The notes: a model not told the origin generated them from the letters alone. A stretch of DNA of 64,000 nucleotides from Lachnospiraceae bacterium (GCA_021203145.1 JAJQBS010000071.1:1-64000), one strand, 5' to 3'; counted from the stretch's first letter, positions 1 through 11,141 are shown. Translations and numbers: made by a program.

Positions 1-124
1 GGCGCGCGTTCCCGATGTGGATCAGATTGTAAACCGTCGGGCCGCACACATACATTTTCACCTTGCCCGGCTCCAGCGTGATAAATTCTTCTTTTCTCTT
101 TGAAAGTGTATTATAAACTCTCAT
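1..124 (-). CDS. cysS: Cysteinyl-tRNA synthetase, N-terminal fragment (runs off the left edge)
   Basis: Reverse-strand translation from ATG at 124 gives [42 protein letters not shown], the canonical CysRS N-terminus. Absent from the ORF track because it is truncated. Confidence 0.93.
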   Translation of the reverse strand, partial: MRVYNTLSKRKEEFITLEPGKVKMYVCGPTVYNLIHIGNAR

Positions 125-337
125 CCCGGTTCCTCTACCTTCCTTTCAGCCAAACGGCAGCGCATTTTCAGCAGCGTAAACCACCCATCATCTAAAGCCA
201 ATGGGATTCCGGTCAGCTTATTTCAAACCACAACATTTTCTCATACGGCGTCCGCACAGTAATCTACGATATGTTTCATACGCATGTCCGGTACCAGTCT
301 ATGCAAAATCCCGGCTTTTGTCAATTCTTTTTCATTT

Positions 338-757
338 TCAGTTTTCCATTTTCATCTCTTCCATATACCCGCCCGCTTTTTCCCGAAGCTGCACAAACAG
401 TGGAAGATAATCATGAAGAATACTCTCAAAAGCTTCGGCTGCCATTTTTCCATTATAATCATGTGCCAGATTGTTTCGCAGGGAAAGCATCCGTATCCAG
501 CCATCATCTGAAATCAATCCGACACTGTATGCCGTCCGCAGGGTTTCCCGCGGAGATCCAGTCGCAAAATCCTGTATTTTATGATATTTTACAAGAATAT
601 CCTTCATTACCTTCCAGGAAATGTCAAAAGTCAGATTAAATTTCTGCACGGTTCCGCTCAGCACAAACTCATCCTCCGGATCTCTTTGTCTGGCCCTTTC
701 CAGACCGCCAAGGCTGTCGCAAAAGCTTTTATATCGGTTAATATATTTTTCTTCCAT
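338..757 (-). CDS. HEPN-domain protein, HI0074-type nucleotidyltransferase substrate-binding partner
   Basis: 139 aa; RNNLAH matches the HEPN RX4H motif; lies directly downstream of, and overlaps, an MNT-type nucleotidyltransferase. Confidence 0.8.
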   Translation of the reverse strand: MEEKYINRYKSFCDSLGGLERARQRDPEDEFVLSGTVQKFNLTFDISWKVMKDILVKYHKIQDFATGSPRETLRTAYSVGLISDDGWIRMLSLRNNLAHDYNGKMAAEAFESILHDYLPLFVQLREKAGGYMEEMKMEN

Positions 758-1019
758 AGCGATCCATGTCCTCCTTCAGGTAAGGATTTTCACATTTATC
801 GTATTCGAAAACATCAATTCTCTTTAATGTCGGGATCCTGTCGATTTCATCCTTCAATCCGAAAATATCAGAGCCGCCTTTTATGATAATATCAATATCA
901 CTTGTCCGGGTCGCCGTCCCGGTTGCGTACGATCCGAACAGATACAGATGCTCCACCTGATATTTGCGGCACACCTTCTCAATCATGCCCAATATTTCTT
1001 CCAATGTAAGATTTGCCAT
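738..1019 (-). CDS. MNT-type minimal nucleotidyltransferase
   Basis: 93 aa with the nucleotidyltransferase signature LFGSYATGTATRTSDIDIII. Confidence 0.85.
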   Translation of the reverse strand: MANLTLEEILGMIEKVCRKYQVEHLYLFGSYATGTATRTSDIDIIIKGGSDIFGLKDEIDRIPTLKRIDVFEYDKCENPYLKEDMDRYGRKIY

Positions 1020-1104
1020 AATTCCCTTTCCTCACCGATTCAATCGCGCAGAATGTCCCGATTCTTCATTGCGAAGCTTATTACTTATCCATACTCGCAG
1101 TTCC

Positions 1105-1674
1105 TCACAGTTTTCCCGGGCAACCCGGACAGCCTCCGCATCCGATTCCTCCCGCGTTATCAGAAAACGTCCCCCGCATCCGGTCATCCGCGATCTGATC
1201 CGCAAGCGGCTCCAGCAGGCACACTGCCTGCGCGGAGATCCCCTCGCCGCTGCCGGTAAAGCCAAGTCCTTCCTCCGTAGTCGCCTTCACATTCACGCGG
1301 CCCGGCTCCAGGTGCAGCGCGTCCGCAATGTTCTGCTTCATCTGCTCCATGTACGGCAGCAGCTTCGGCCGCTGCGCGATCACCGTCGCGTCGATATTCT
1401 CAATCACCATACATTGCTCATCGAGCATTTCACCGACCTGTTTCAAAAGCTCTACACTGGAAACGCCGCGGTACCGCTCATCAGTGTCCGGAAAATGCTT
1501 TCCGATATCCCCGAGTGCCGCAGCCCCCAACAGCGCATCCATGACCGCATGCAGCAGCACGTCCGCGTCCGAATGTCCGAGCAGCCCTTTTTCGTACGGG
1601 ATCTCCATACCTCCGAGGATCAGTTTGCGATCCTCCACGAGACGGTGTACGTCATAGCCCATTCCAATTCGCAT
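1105..1674 (-). CDS. ispF: 2-C-methyl-D-erythritol 2,4-cyclodiphosphate synthase with a C-terminal extension
   Basis: [63 protein letters not shown] is a classic IspF sequence; start set at [10 protein letters not shown]. Confidence 0.95.
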   Translation of the reverse strand: MRIGMGYDVHRLVEDRKLILGGMEIPYEKGLLGHSDADVLLHAVMDALLGAAALGDIGKHFPDTDERYRGVSSVELLKQVGEMLDEQCMVIENIDATVIAQRPKLLPYMEQMKQNIADALHLEPGRVNVKATTEEGLGFTGSGEGISAQAVCLLEPLADQIADDRMRGTFSDNAGGIGCGGCPGCPGKL

Positions 1675-1706
1675 GTTTCTTCTCCATTCCTGCCTTCGCA
1701 ACGACA

Positions 1707-3539
1707 TTACTGTTTTACGCTTTCCACGAAGCGTAAAAACGCTGCCTGCCCTTCGGCTGTGCGCTTATAAACGCCCGCATGTTCCAACACCTTGCTGAAC
1801 ACCAGCCCGACTTCGTCCTCAATAATCCGGTCAATATCGCCAGGTGCAAAGCAGATCACTCCGACGTCATTGACTGCCGTGCTGGTGCTGTTGCGATATT
1901 TCAGTTTCAGTTCCTCGACCCAGACCGCATGCTTGGACAATTCCCCATCGCCGGAAATATCCCGTCCCTCGACCATGGCCTCCTTGAGATGCTCCAGCTC
2001 GCCCTTCAGCCTTGCCGGAAGCACCGCGAGACCCATCACCTCAATCAGGCCGATATTCTCTTTTTTGATATGATGCAGCTCCGCATGGGGATGAAAAACA
2101 CCCAGCGGATGCTCTTTCGTCGTGATGTTGTTGCGCAGCACAAGGTCAAGCTCAAACTTATCGCCGCGTTTTCTCGCAATCGGCGTGATCGTGTTGTGCG
2201 ACTCCCATGCTGCCTCGTCCGAAGCGCCAGTCTGCGGCGCACCTGCGCCACTGCTTTTCCCATCCAATCTGTTTCCTACAGCCAGCGCACCGTCCGAACC
2301 GTCAGTTTTTCCATCAGCTGCTGTCATATCCACTCCGGCTTTTGTCTTTGAAAATATAAATGCCGACTCATCTGTATACCCGCGCCATGCCCGGAGAATG
2401 GTATCCGCCAGGTCGATCAGCCGCCCGGTCTGTTCACTGCGAATCCGGATCACGGACATTGGCCATTTTACAATGCCCGCTTCGACATCCTCATAGCCGG
2501 AAAAGGTGACCTTTTTCTCGATTGGCGCTCTCGCCATCGCGAACTCATAATTTCCTCCCTGGAAATGGTCATGGCTTAAAATGGAGCCACCAACGATCGG
2601 CAGATCCGCGTTTGAGCCGACAAAATAGTGGGGAAACTGTGTCACAAAATTCAGGAGCTTCGCAAAGGTCGCACGCTCGATTTTCATCGGCACGTGCTGC
2701 GAATTAAACACGATGCAGTGCTCATTGTAATAGACATAGGGCGAATACTGGAAGTACCACGGACTCCCGTTGATCGTCACCGGAATAATACGGTGGTTCT
2801 GCCGCGCCGGATGATTCAGGCGTCCCGCGTATCCCTCGTTCTCCATGCACAGCTGACACTTCGGATAGGAGGACTGCTTCGCGTTCCGTGCCGCCGCGAT
2901 TGCCTTCGGATCCTTTTCCGGCTTCGACAGGTTGATGGTGATATCAAGATCCCCATATTCCGTAGGCGCTACCCATTTCATATCCCGCGCGATGCGGTAA
3001 CGGCGAATATAATCCGTATCCTGGCTGAATTTATAATAGGTATCAGTCGCCAGCTTCGGATCGATCTGGTAAAGCTCATTAAACTGCCGGACCACATTGG
3101 ACGGGCGGTCGACCAGCAGACCCATCACCTTCGTGTCAAACAGGTCGCGGCAGCCAATCGTGTTCTCCTCCAGAATACCGGCATCATACGCGTAATCACA
3201 GATACCGCCAAGGATGTCCGGAAGCTGCGCGACCATGTCAGCCTCAGCCGTTCCATCGTCCGACGCCGCTGATTTGCACCCTGCCTTCGGCCCGGCGCCG
3301 GATGCTTCGCAGGCATTTGGCTGCGGCGTTGCAGGATCACAAGGAGAAGGAGCCGCTTCTGCCATCCGCGCAGCGGCTTTCTGAACTGCTCCAAGGATTT
3401 CCTCTTCCGCCGTCTCTTCAAGCGTGTCAATTTTCAGCAGCTCCAGGACGCGGTTCGCCGTGAAAATCGCGTCTTCCGGTGCAATCAGGCCAGTGGCCAG
3501 TCCGTATTGTATAAGCTTTACAATGTTCTCCTGAATCAT
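1707..3539 (-). CDS. galT: UTP/UDP-glucose--hexose-1-phosphate uridylyltransferase (Firmicutes-type GalT)
   Basis: [19 protein letters not shown]...; [27 protein letters not shown] and [27 protein letters not shown] motifs. Two low-complexity insertions present. Confidence 0.93.
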   Translation of the reverse strand: MIQENIVKLIQYGLATGLIAPEDAIFTANRVLELLKIDTLEETAEEEILGAVQKAAARMAEAAPSPCDPATPQPNACEASGAGPKAGCKSAASDDGTAEADMVAQLPDILGGICDYAYDAGILEENTIGCRDLFDTKVMGLLVDRPSNVVRQFNELYQIDPKLATDTYYKFSQDTDYIRRYRIARDMKWVAPTEYGDLDITINLSKPEKDPKAIAAARNAKQSSYPKCQLCMENEGYAGRLNHPARQNHRIIPVTINGSPWYFQYSPYVYYNEHCIVFNSQHVPMKIERATFAKLLNFVTQFPHYFVGSNADLPIVGGSILSHDHFQGGNYEFAMARAPIEKKVTFSGYEDVEAGIVKWPMSVIRIRSEQTGRLIDLADTILRAWRGYTDESAFIFSKTKAGVDMTAADGKTDGSDGALAVGNRLDGKSSGAGAPQTGASDEAAWESHNTITPIARKRGDKFELDLVLRNNITTKEHPLGVFHPHAELHHIKKENIGLIEVMGLAVLPARLKGELEHLKEAMVEGRDISGDGELSKHAVWVEELKLKYRNSTSTAVNDVGVICFAPGDIDRIIEDEVGLVFSKVLEHAGVYKRTAEGQAAFLRFVESVKQ

Positions 3540-3901
3540 GTCTTTTCCCCCTTCTTTCACATATCCCATATCTGCTCAGTATTATCTTTCTTCACCTGAC
3601 CCGTATCCGCACAGCATTCTTTTCAATCGGATAGGGGAACGCCCTTCTCCCCTGTCCACACAGCGAATATGGAACCAATGCTTTTCTCCCTGAATATTGT
3701 ACAAACCCGGACCTTGGGAGTCAAGCAGAAAATAAACCGGAATACTCCCTGCGCGTATCCGGTTTTCGCACCGAAATCTCTGATCTTTTTTCATATTTTT
3801 ATTTCTTTTTTCTGTTTTATCTGCTATGATAGTAAAAATACACCTGCAGAGGCTCAAATCGTATAAATCTGGATCCATTCAGAAAAAGGGAGAATACCAC
3901 A

Positions 3902-4402
3902 ATGAGCGACATAAGTGAGATCCGTCTGTACCGAAAAAGAATTATCCCGGAAGAATGCCTTTTCCTGGACGAGGACGTCATTCTGTACGCCGACAGAGAA
4001 GTCATCATCACCAAATGGCATACGATCCGTCCTAAAAAAACGCTCCATCACGGCTACTCCTGCTACTTTCTGGAACGCGGCTACAAGGTCAGCAAGTTCT
4101 ATGACCACGATAACAACCTGATCAGCTGGTATTGCGATATTATTGAATATGAGTACAACGAAGCAGAAAGCAGCTACATTTTCACGGATCTGCTTGTGGA
4201 TGTGATCGTCTACCCGGACGGTTTCGTGCGGGTCGTCGACCTGGACGAGCTCGCGGACGCCGCGCGGGACGGCCTGCTGACTCCGGAGCAGATGCAGCGC
4301 GCTCTCCGGAGGACGGACAAGCTGCTGTCCGTGATTTATAAAGGCGCGTTCGGAAAGCTGCAGAAATATATCGAGGATGCGGAATATAAAAAATCTGAAT
4401 AA
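3902..4402 (+). CDS. DUF402-family protein
   Basis: 166 aa; WHTIRPKKTLHHGYSCYFLERGYKVSKFYDHDNNLISWYCDII resembles DUF402/FomD-like proteins. Confidence 0.65.
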   Translation: MSDISEIRLYRKRIIPEECLFLDEDVILYADREVIITKWHTIRPKKTLHHGYSCYFLERGYKVSKFYDHDNNLISWYCDIIEYEYNEAESSYIFTDLLVDVIVYPDGFVRVVDLDELADAARDGLLTPEQMQRALRRTDKLLSVIYKGAFGKLQKYIEDAEYKKSE

Positions 4403-4450
4403 AACCGTCCTGCTCCGTTCATTATAGAAATCCTGTAACTATTCAGGACA

Positions 4451-4640
4451 GTACCTCGCACTCGCTGCGAGGTACGTATGAAAAGATATATTTTACAGGA
4501 AAAAGTCCCCTCGCGTAGCGATTTTAAATGGACTTTTTCCCGTAACTGTGAAGGTACTGAACAGTTACGAAATCCTTGTAAAATCGGATAGGGGAACATC
4601 TTTATCCCCTATCAAGAGTTCTCGATTTGCTTAGCAAATC
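4451..4640. repeat. Intergenic array of perfect stem-loops (hairpin-rich repeat element, copy 1)
   Basis: Perfect dyads: GTACCTCGCA/TGCGAGGTAC (4451-4475), GGAAAAAGTCC/GGACTTTTTCC (4498-4540), CGTAACTGT/ACAGTTACG (4541-4569), GATAGGGG/CCCCTATC (4587-4613), GATTTGC/GCAAATC (4624-4640). Confidence 0.8.
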
Positions 4641-4662
4641 GGAACATAGCCTGCCCGCTCCT

Positions 4663-6081
4663 TTATTTCCGGGCGTATTTCCCGATCACCCCAAGCGCCG
4701 GGAGTGCGTTCCCTTCATAATCAAACAGTGCCTGGTTCGCCCACTCATTCCCATAAAGCCCCGGATCATGGATATATTCACAGGAAGCCGCATTCGCCCA
4801 GCCGACATTCGGCACCGGTATCCACGCCGGTTCCCAGTAAATAAAGCCGCAGCCCAGCCCGTCCGGCACCTGCCGGACCACCTCGATTGCGTCCCTCATA
4901 AAATCCGCCTGCCCCTGCGGAGTCATCGGGTAGGGCACCCTGGCCACAGCGTCCGGCTTTGTCGCCATCCCCTTGCGTTCCGATGGCATAAGCCTCTCAT
5001 AAGATGCATAATCCTCCATCGTAAAGCCCATCGACACCTCTGCCATGATCAGCTTTTTCCCATAGCGCCGCGCGATATCATTCATATTGTACTGCAGCTT
5101 GTCCAGCGTCCCATGCCAGAACGGGTAATAAGACAGGCCGATGTACTCAAAATCCTCCCCGCCATTCGCAAAATAATGGTCAAACCACCTGCGGTAGAGC
5201 TCATTGTCGCCGCCCGCGTCCAGGTGGATCATGACCGGCAGCTTACAGGCGCCAGTCTTTGCGCTGTCTGGCTTTGCGCCGTCAGCCGAAGACATTTCCG
5301 GATCCTGTAAATCCGGCTCCGCCGCAGAATACAGATTCCCGCCCTTCATGCCGGCGTTCATTCTGGCTTCAAAGTCCCGCACCGCGCGAATGCCCGCGTT
5401 CACAAACGCGGCGACATTTTTATACGCGTCAGATAAACGGACTCCTTCGGGCGAAATCTCACGCTCCTCATCCATTCCATTACTCTGGCTCTGATCCTCG
5501 ACCACATCCTTCCGGCTCTGCTCATTGGCCACAACACCCGGACTCTGCTCATTGATCACAGCGCTCCGACTCTGCTTCTTTTCCAGCAGGCGCTTCCAGC
5601 TTCCGCCATGCGGCAGCTGCCCGAGCGGCCAGAGAAAACCATTCGAAAGCTCATTCCCGACCGCGACCATCTGCGGCACGACATCCTCCTTCCCGCAGCG
5701 ATCCAGCACCTCTGTCGTATAATCATAAATCGCCTGCTCCAGCTCCAGTGCGTTCATCCCGCGCCAGGCCTTCGGCACCCACTGTTTCCCAGGATCCGCC
5801 CAGAAATCACTGTAATGAAAATCCAGCAGCCAACCAATGCCCAGCCTCTTTGCCCGCTTTGCGAGCGCCAACACCGTCTCAATATCGCAGCCGCCCGCAC
5901 CATAGGAAGTCCCCTTCTCATCAAACGGGTCATTCCAGATACGCAGCCGCACCAGATTCATCCCATACCCCTGCAGGATTTCCATCGCGTTGCCCGGCGT
6001 CCCATGATTGTAAAATTTCCCACCGTTCTCTTCCACCGCCAGCAGGGTGGATAAATCCATTCCCATAATCCAGTTGTCCAT
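4663..6081 (-). CDS. Glycoside hydrolase family 53 (arabinogalactan endo-beta-1,4-galactanase-like), no obvious signal peptide
   Basis: GMDLSTLLAVEENGGKFY, MNLVRLRIWNDPFDEKG, LLDFHYSDFWADPGKQ, VAVGNELSNG and IGLSYYPFWHG motifs. Contains two low-complexity insertions. Confidence 0.88.
   Translation of the reverse strand: MDNWIMGMDLSTLLAVEENGGKFYNHGTPGNAMEILQGYGMNLVRLRIWNDPFDEKGTSYGAGGCDIETVLALAKRAKRLGIGWLLDFHYSDFWADPGKQWVPKAWRGMNALELEQAIYDYTTEVLDRCGKEDVVPQMVAVGNELSNGFLWPLGQLPHGGSWKRLLEKKQSRSAVINEQSPGVVANEQSRKDVVEDQSQSNGMDEEREISPEGVRLSDAYKNVAAFVNAGIRAVRDFEARMNAGMKGGNLYSAAEPDLQDPEMSSADGAKPDSAKTGACKLPVMIHLDAGGDNELYRRWFDHYFANGGEDFEYIGLSYYPFWHGTLDKLQYNMNDIARRYGKKLIMAEVSMGFTMEDYASYERLMPSERKGMATKPDAVARVPYPMTPQGQADFMRDAIEVVRQVPDGLGCGFIYWEPAWIPVPNVGWANAASCEYIHDPGLYGNEWANQALFDYEGNALPALGVIGKYARK
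5486..5566 (-). repeat. In-frame minisatellite inside the GH53 gene, about 3 x 27 bp plus partial flanking units
   Basis: Units tggctctgatcctcgaccacatccttc / cggctctgctcattggccacaacaccc / ggactctgctcattgatcacagcgctc; encode KQSRSAVIN-EQSPGVVAN-EQSRKDVVE-DQSQ. Confidence 0.8.
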
Positions 6082-6153
6082 AATCCCTTGTACCCCAAAA
6101 TAGTTTTACTGACTAACCAGGCTTAATTCCTGTCTTTCCCCTGGCTCCATGCT

Positions 6154-9117
6154 TTATACCAGGTTTAATATATCATATAAAACCTGAATCGCAGGTTGAT
6201 TATTGTCCTGATCTCTGAAATATACCGTATAGCCATCTCTTGTTAACTGATTAAAAAAAGCTCTGGCACATTCTATTTTTACCCTCTCTGTCTCCCTGAT
6301 TTCAGATTTATTTGCTACGTCTTTCGTTTCCATAACAACATTAACTTCTTTTATGTCTGAGGCCGTTCTAATAACATACATAAAATCCGGACTATACATA
6401 TCGCCTGTAATTGTGGGAATAGCAATACTGTTTCTTGGAATTTTTCCATAAACCACAACCTCCTCAATATTAGAGAGCATATTCTCTTTTTCAAGTGGAG
6501 AATCGTAAGCATAGGTATCATAAAGATATTTATCATCTGGAGTACCCGGAGCTATTTTTGTGCCGATTCTTCCCTGTGCAATATCTTTTCGAGGACTCCC
6601 GTCTTCATAGGAAAGTGCTGTACCTCCTGCTCTGGCAGCACTCCTGACATAATGAATTCGATCCAATAAATGCCTGTTTTTCCAAATCTGAAATTCATTG
6701 CAAAAAGATATCACCGAGCTCTCATTAATAAATATCGGATCCACTTCGCCATTTCTTTCTACGTAAGTACAAAAAGCTTTATGTAATATAATTAATGGAA
6801 TATTTGTAACACGCATAATACGTTTCAAGAATACTCCATACCCTATTGGACGTGCTACCGTATATTGTACGCCAGAACCATGAGCTGTCTCCATCCGTGT
6901 TCCATCGCTTATCACAAGATCTCTGTTACTTCGCATTACATCATTTTTAAAAACAGCCTTTTGTTCAAAAATAGACAGCACAACTGTCCCTAATTCTGCA
7001 TTCAAAGTTTCATCATAAGATAATAAATAAGGATGATTGATATTTTCCCAAAACTGACGAATCTCATGAAATGCGTTCTCATTAATTTTTATCATCCTGC
7101 TTTTTGTTTTATTTCTGTCTTTCACTTTTCCGGATGCTAACCCTGCTGCAAAATCAGGGTATCTCTCCAGAAAAACGTTCCTTGTTTCAGTCCTGATATT
7201 GCAATGTCGGTCTATATAATTATTTTTGTATAATTCATCAAACAAATCATCTGCAGACATATTCAGCTTGCGTGCCACAGCCTGTAGTTTCTCTTCAGTA
7301 ATCTTTCTGGCCAAAGGAATATCTTCATTAATCTGTTCTACCAGACGATCCGCAAAATCTCTCTCAGTAAAATCAACAATATAGTTGAGCAGAAATTCCT
7401 CATTCTCAATTCTATTCCCATTTTCATCAACAGGCAAACGCAAGCCTCTTCCTACTTCCTGTATTTTACTGATTTCACTGCCACTAGATCGAAGTTTTGC
7501 AATCGTAAATACATTTGGATTGTCCCAGCCTTCTTTTAATGTCCATTTTGAAAAAAGAAAGCGCAAGGTATTATAACTGCCATCTTCGTTATAAAAAGAA
7601 AGAAGCTGCTTCTTTCCATGCAAGATAACATCCACCTCTTTCGCGATATTTTCATCTGTGTCACTATTATCGCGAGAAAAATATCCTGCATGACAGGCAC
7701 TAATCTGCGCAAGGCTCGCTTCAAGATACTCCCGATATTTCCAGTCACGTTTGTCCAACCCGTTTACAATTTTCTCTATTTTTTCTCTTAATAATCTCTC
7801 AAAAGATTCCAAAAGATAAGGTTTCTTTCCATTCGTGTCAGGACGGTAAGCAGAAATATCGTCAATAAAAAACAATGCCAGCGTTTTAATTTTAAAAGTA
7901 CGATTACAAAAATTCTCATATTCCGTCTCAAAATGGCGATCCAGGGCCAGGCGCATCATCTGTTCCTGATAAGATGTCATATAAATATCAACATCCAGTT
8001 CCTCCCCTTTCGTTTTAACAACACCATTAGAAAACTCAACAGAGGTCGAACTAATTGCTTCTATCGTAATACCCTCAAATGCATCGCTAATAATTGATAA
8101 CGAATCCCCTCTGCCAAGAGTGTACGAACGTTCAGAGCTATTTAGCTTTTTATGTTGAAAGGTAACATAAGATCTACTTGTGATAGAAGATATCTTCACT
8201 TTTTCCTCTCGTCTGGATATTGGCTCAAAGTGCTCCTTGGCCACACCCTTAATTAAACCCTGGTTAAAGGATTCACAAGCGTTTAAGTCATATAGCAGAT
8301 TTTGATAATCTTTTACTATTGTCTTGTTCTTGCCTTGTCTTGTCGTTATTTCTGGAAACGTAGCACCAAATCGCATCACGCTTTGAGGATGAATTTCGTC
8401 CATAATAACACTATAAGCTTTCTGAACGCGTGAAAAACGATGTGGCTCGTCTATAATAATAATAGGCCTGGTTGCTTTCAAAGCATCATATGGCCGATAA
8501 AAACCATCTACTCCGAACCCATAATCTTCTCTGCTGAGCATGCTATTTTTCATAGTTGTCAATAGCTGCATATTCACTAACAGAACATATATTTTTCGAT
8601 TAATCTGGTTGGAGCCTCGAACAAAAGCGCTTACTGCCCCAGGGAAAAAAGAATGTGCTGTCTTTCTGCTTCTCCGCGCTTCTAAAACCTCAACGTCCAT
8701 CTCCGTTCCATATCCACAACTATCCGCAAAATGTCTTCTAACATATTCATCCTGAAGAAATTGAGAAATACCTGCCTTAATTGTAAGAGACGGTACCGCT
8801 ATGATAAATTTATTAAATCCAAAACGCCTGTGAAGTTCAAACATAATACTGGTATACACATAGGTTTTACCAGTTCCCGTCTCCATCTTAATATCCAGAT
8901 TCAGGCAATCATCTATAGAGCTAATACTACGTTGCTCTGCAGGCAGGGACATCTGTACCGCTCGAATATTGGTATAAAGCACTGGATCCGTTAAAGTAAT
9001 AGCCGGATTTTCAAAAAATTGATTTGGAGCCATAATTTCTACACCATCAAAAACCGAACATACAGCATCAATCGCTTTCTGCTGATGTGGAAGTCCTCGC
9101 TGAAGAAGTAATTCCAT
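6154..9117 (-). CDS. Type III restriction endonuclease, Res subunit
   Basis: 987 aa; METGTGKTYVYTSIMFELHRRFGFNKFIIAVPS Walker A region, IIIDEPHRF DEAH-like motif, EVGRGLRLPVDENGNR; directly downstream of a mod-like gene. Confidence 0.92.
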   Translation of the reverse strand: MELLLQRGLPHQQKAIDAVCSVFDGVEIMAPNQFFENPAITLTDPVLYTNIRAVQMSLPAEQRSISSIDDCLNLDIKMETGTGKTYVYTSIMFELHRRFGFNKFIIAVPSLTIKAGISQFLQDEYVRRHFADSCGYGTEMDVEVLEARRSRKTAHSFFPGAVSAFVRGSNQINRKIYVLLVNMQLLTTMKNSMLSREDYGFGVDGFYRPYDALKATRPIIIIDEPHRFSRVQKAYSVIMDEIHPQSVMRFGATFPEITTRQGKNKTIVKDYQNLLYDLNACESFNQGLIKGVAKEHFEPISRREEKVKISSITSRSYVTFQHKKLNSSERSYTLGRGDSLSIISDAFEGITIEAISSTSVEFSNGVVKTKGEELDVDIYMTSYQEQMMRLALDRHFETEYENFCNRTFKIKTLALFFIDDISAYRPDTNGKKPYLLESFERLLREKIEKIVNGLDKRDWKYREYLEASLAQISACHAGYFSRDNSDTDENIAKEVDVILHGKKQLLSFYNEDGSYNTLRFLFSKWTLKEGWDNPNVFTIAKLRSSGSEISKIQEVGRGLRLPVDENGNRIENEEFLLNYIVDFTERDFADRLVEQINEDIPLARKITEEKLQAVARKLNMSADDLFDELYKNNYIDRHCNIRTETRNVFLERYPDFAAGLASGKVKDRNKTKSRMIKINENAFHEIRQFWENINHPYLLSYDETLNAELGTVVLSIFEQKAVFKNDVMRSNRDLVISDGTRMETAHGSGVQYTVARPIGYGVFLKRIMRVTNIPLIILHKAFCTYVERNGEVDPIFINESSVISFCNEFQIWKNRHLLDRIHYVRSAARAGGTALSYEDGSPRKDIAQGRIGTKIAPGTPDDKYLYDTYAYDSPLEKENMLSNIEEVVVYGKIPRNSIAIPTITGDMYSPDFMYVIRTASDIKEVNVVMETKDVANKSEIRETERVKIECARAFFNQLTRDGYTVYFRDQDNNQPAIQVLYDILNLV

Positions 9118-9164
9118 ATAGATACCTCCATCTAAACCTCTAAGACATAAGACACTGGTGTATG

Positions 9165-11075
9165 CTAATAGCGAACATCAAAATTAATACGCAGATTTTT
9201 ATCAGTATTTTTTAACCGTTTTAAATTCACCTGAAGGTTCTCCAATTCCGTCCACAGAAAATTATACCCAAATATTACAACATTTTCAGGATTAAACGTT
9301 CCTTCCGTTTCATATTTAACTATCAAGGCGTCAATTGCATCGACCGACAGTCCCTGATTTAATAAGTAAATATGTTTATCAATATAATACGCTTCATAAC
9401 CGGCAAGATTTACTACTTCCGGTTCCGTTGCCAAACCATAGCCATCTCTTTCCAGCCAGGTAACCAACACTGTAGAAAGTCCAAATTGATTCATAATATT
9501 GTTTTGAATCGTAAACATAATATCTGATGGGTCGAATGAATACATTTCATCAATCAAAGAAGCACTCGGTTCGGAAAGAGTAAAATGCTTAAATCCAAGA
9601 TCTATCTCTAAGTCTGGATTTTCAGTCTGAATCTTTTTTGCAGCACGAATAATACGCTCAATTCCAATTTGATCCAATGTGTGTACACGCCCTACGGAAT
9701 CCAGAACGCGAATCGCATTTTCAGCTACAGTTCTTGCGTCACCGGATCGAAGTTCAACCGTTTCATCCAGATTTTGTGGGATCTGGATCATAATATATTT
9801 ATTCGGTTCCCCGCCATTTTTCACTCTGGAAATATTATCTTCCATAACGGCCTGAGCAGTTGTTGCGCTCCCCGAGAAAAAGTCAATAATCGTGTCACCC
9901 CCATTGAGGAGCTGTAAAAGATACTTGATTAAATATACCGTTTTAGGATACGTGAAGGTACCTCCCAGCCCCAGTTCATTCAAGTCATCAGAATACGATT
10001 TAAATTCATTTTCATAGAGCAGAGAACGCATTTTTTTTCCTTTTGCGAGACGTTGCTTAAATTGAACGGACCAGGTTCCATCCTGTTTCCGTAAAATACG
10101 GATATCCCCCTTCTTCAAATCCGCTTCAAACCGTTTTTGGCTGCGAAACCATTTTCCTGAAAGCTGCGTTCCGTCAGGAGCGGTGATACAATAAGGTCGC
10201 GTTTTCGTAGAAGATCTTTCCATAGTATCCCAAAAATATCGGCCAAACTCATCTTCCTCTGAATAGCGTTTTAGATAATCTTCTGAGAAAGGCATAAACA
10301 ACTTCCCGGCTTCTTTTTCATCCTTGCAATAAACACATATATAATCATGTTCAATAGCAAAAGCGTCTGCAGCAGATCCGCCTCCGCTTTTTGTACGTCT
10401 GGCAATTGTAGCAAGGTGATTTTCCTGTCCGAAAATATCATCGCATAAAAGCTGCAGCTGAGACTGTTCGTTGTCGTCAATTGAAATTAAAATAAATCCA
10501 TCCTTTGATAGCAGGTCTCTCGCCAGGACAAGACGCGGATACATATACATAAGCCAGGCGGAATGGGATGCTGATCTGGATTTCGTCAAATTCAAAATTC
10601 TCTGTGCCTGTTCTTCAGAAATACTTAATTTAATAACTAATTCCTCGGTTGTAAAGTGAAAATTATCATTATATGAAAAATCGTCCGTTCCAGTATTATA
10701 TGGCGGATCTATATAAATACATTTTACACTTCTCGCATATGATTTCAACAAATGCTTCAAGCCATCCAGGTTGTCTCCACTGATATAAAAATTCTCGCTG
10801 TCACGATTTTCAGGCTTTAAATTATGCTCCTCATCCGGAACGATTACTGTGGTTGTATCCAGAGATGCAACCATGCGCGCATAGTTTTTCCCAAGAAAAC
10901 GTAATTCGTATCCTTCATTAGATACGGTTACTTTATCATTTAAATACTCACGGAAACGCTTCATATCAAAGCTGCCATCTTTCTGAAAACATGCCGGAAA
11001 ATATTCCCTGAGAATCTGCATTTCACGATTGCCCGGATTAACGTCGTTATTTTTTTCAATGATATCTTTAATCAT
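9165..11075 (-). CDS. Type III modification methyltransferase, Mod subunit
   Basis: IYIDPPYNTGTDDFSYND (motif IV) precedes IIDFFSGSATTAQAV (motif I), the beta-class N6-adenine MTase layout. Confidence 0.92.
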   Translation of the reverse strand: MIKDIIEKNNDVNPGNREMQILREYFPACFQKDGSFDMKRFREYLNDKVTVSNEGYELRFLGKNYARMVASLDTTTVIVPDEEHNLKPENRDSENFYISGDNLDGLKHLLKSYARSVKCIYIDPPYNTGTDDFSYNDNFHFTTEELVIKLSISEEQAQRILNLTKSRSASHSAWLMYMYPRLVLARDLLSKDGFILISIDDNEQSQLQLLCDDIFGQENHLATIARRTKSGGGSAADAFAIEHDYICVYCKDEKEAGKLFMPFSEDYLKRYSEEDEFGRYFWDTMERSSTKTRPYCITAPDGTQLSGKWFRSQKRFEADLKKGDIRILRKQDGTWSVQFKQRLAKGKKMRSLLYENEFKSYSDDLNELGLGGTFTYPKTVYLIKYLLQLLNGGDTIIDFFSGSATTAQAVMEDNISRVKNGGEPNKYIMIQIPQNLDETVELRSGDARTVAENAIRVLDSVGRVHTLDQIGIERIIRAAKKIQTENPDLEIDLGFKHFTLSEPSASLIDEMYSFDPSDIMFTIQNNIMNQFGLSTVLVTWLERDGYGLATEPEVVNLAGYEAYYIDKHIYLLNQGLSVDAIDALIVKYETEGTFNPENVVIFGYNFLWTELENLQVNLKRLKNTDKNLRINFDVRY

Positions 11076-11141
11076 AAAACCCTCCTCATATTCGTTACCT
11101 GAAGTTCACGCACTGTCTGGCACTGTGAACTCTTAAGGAAA

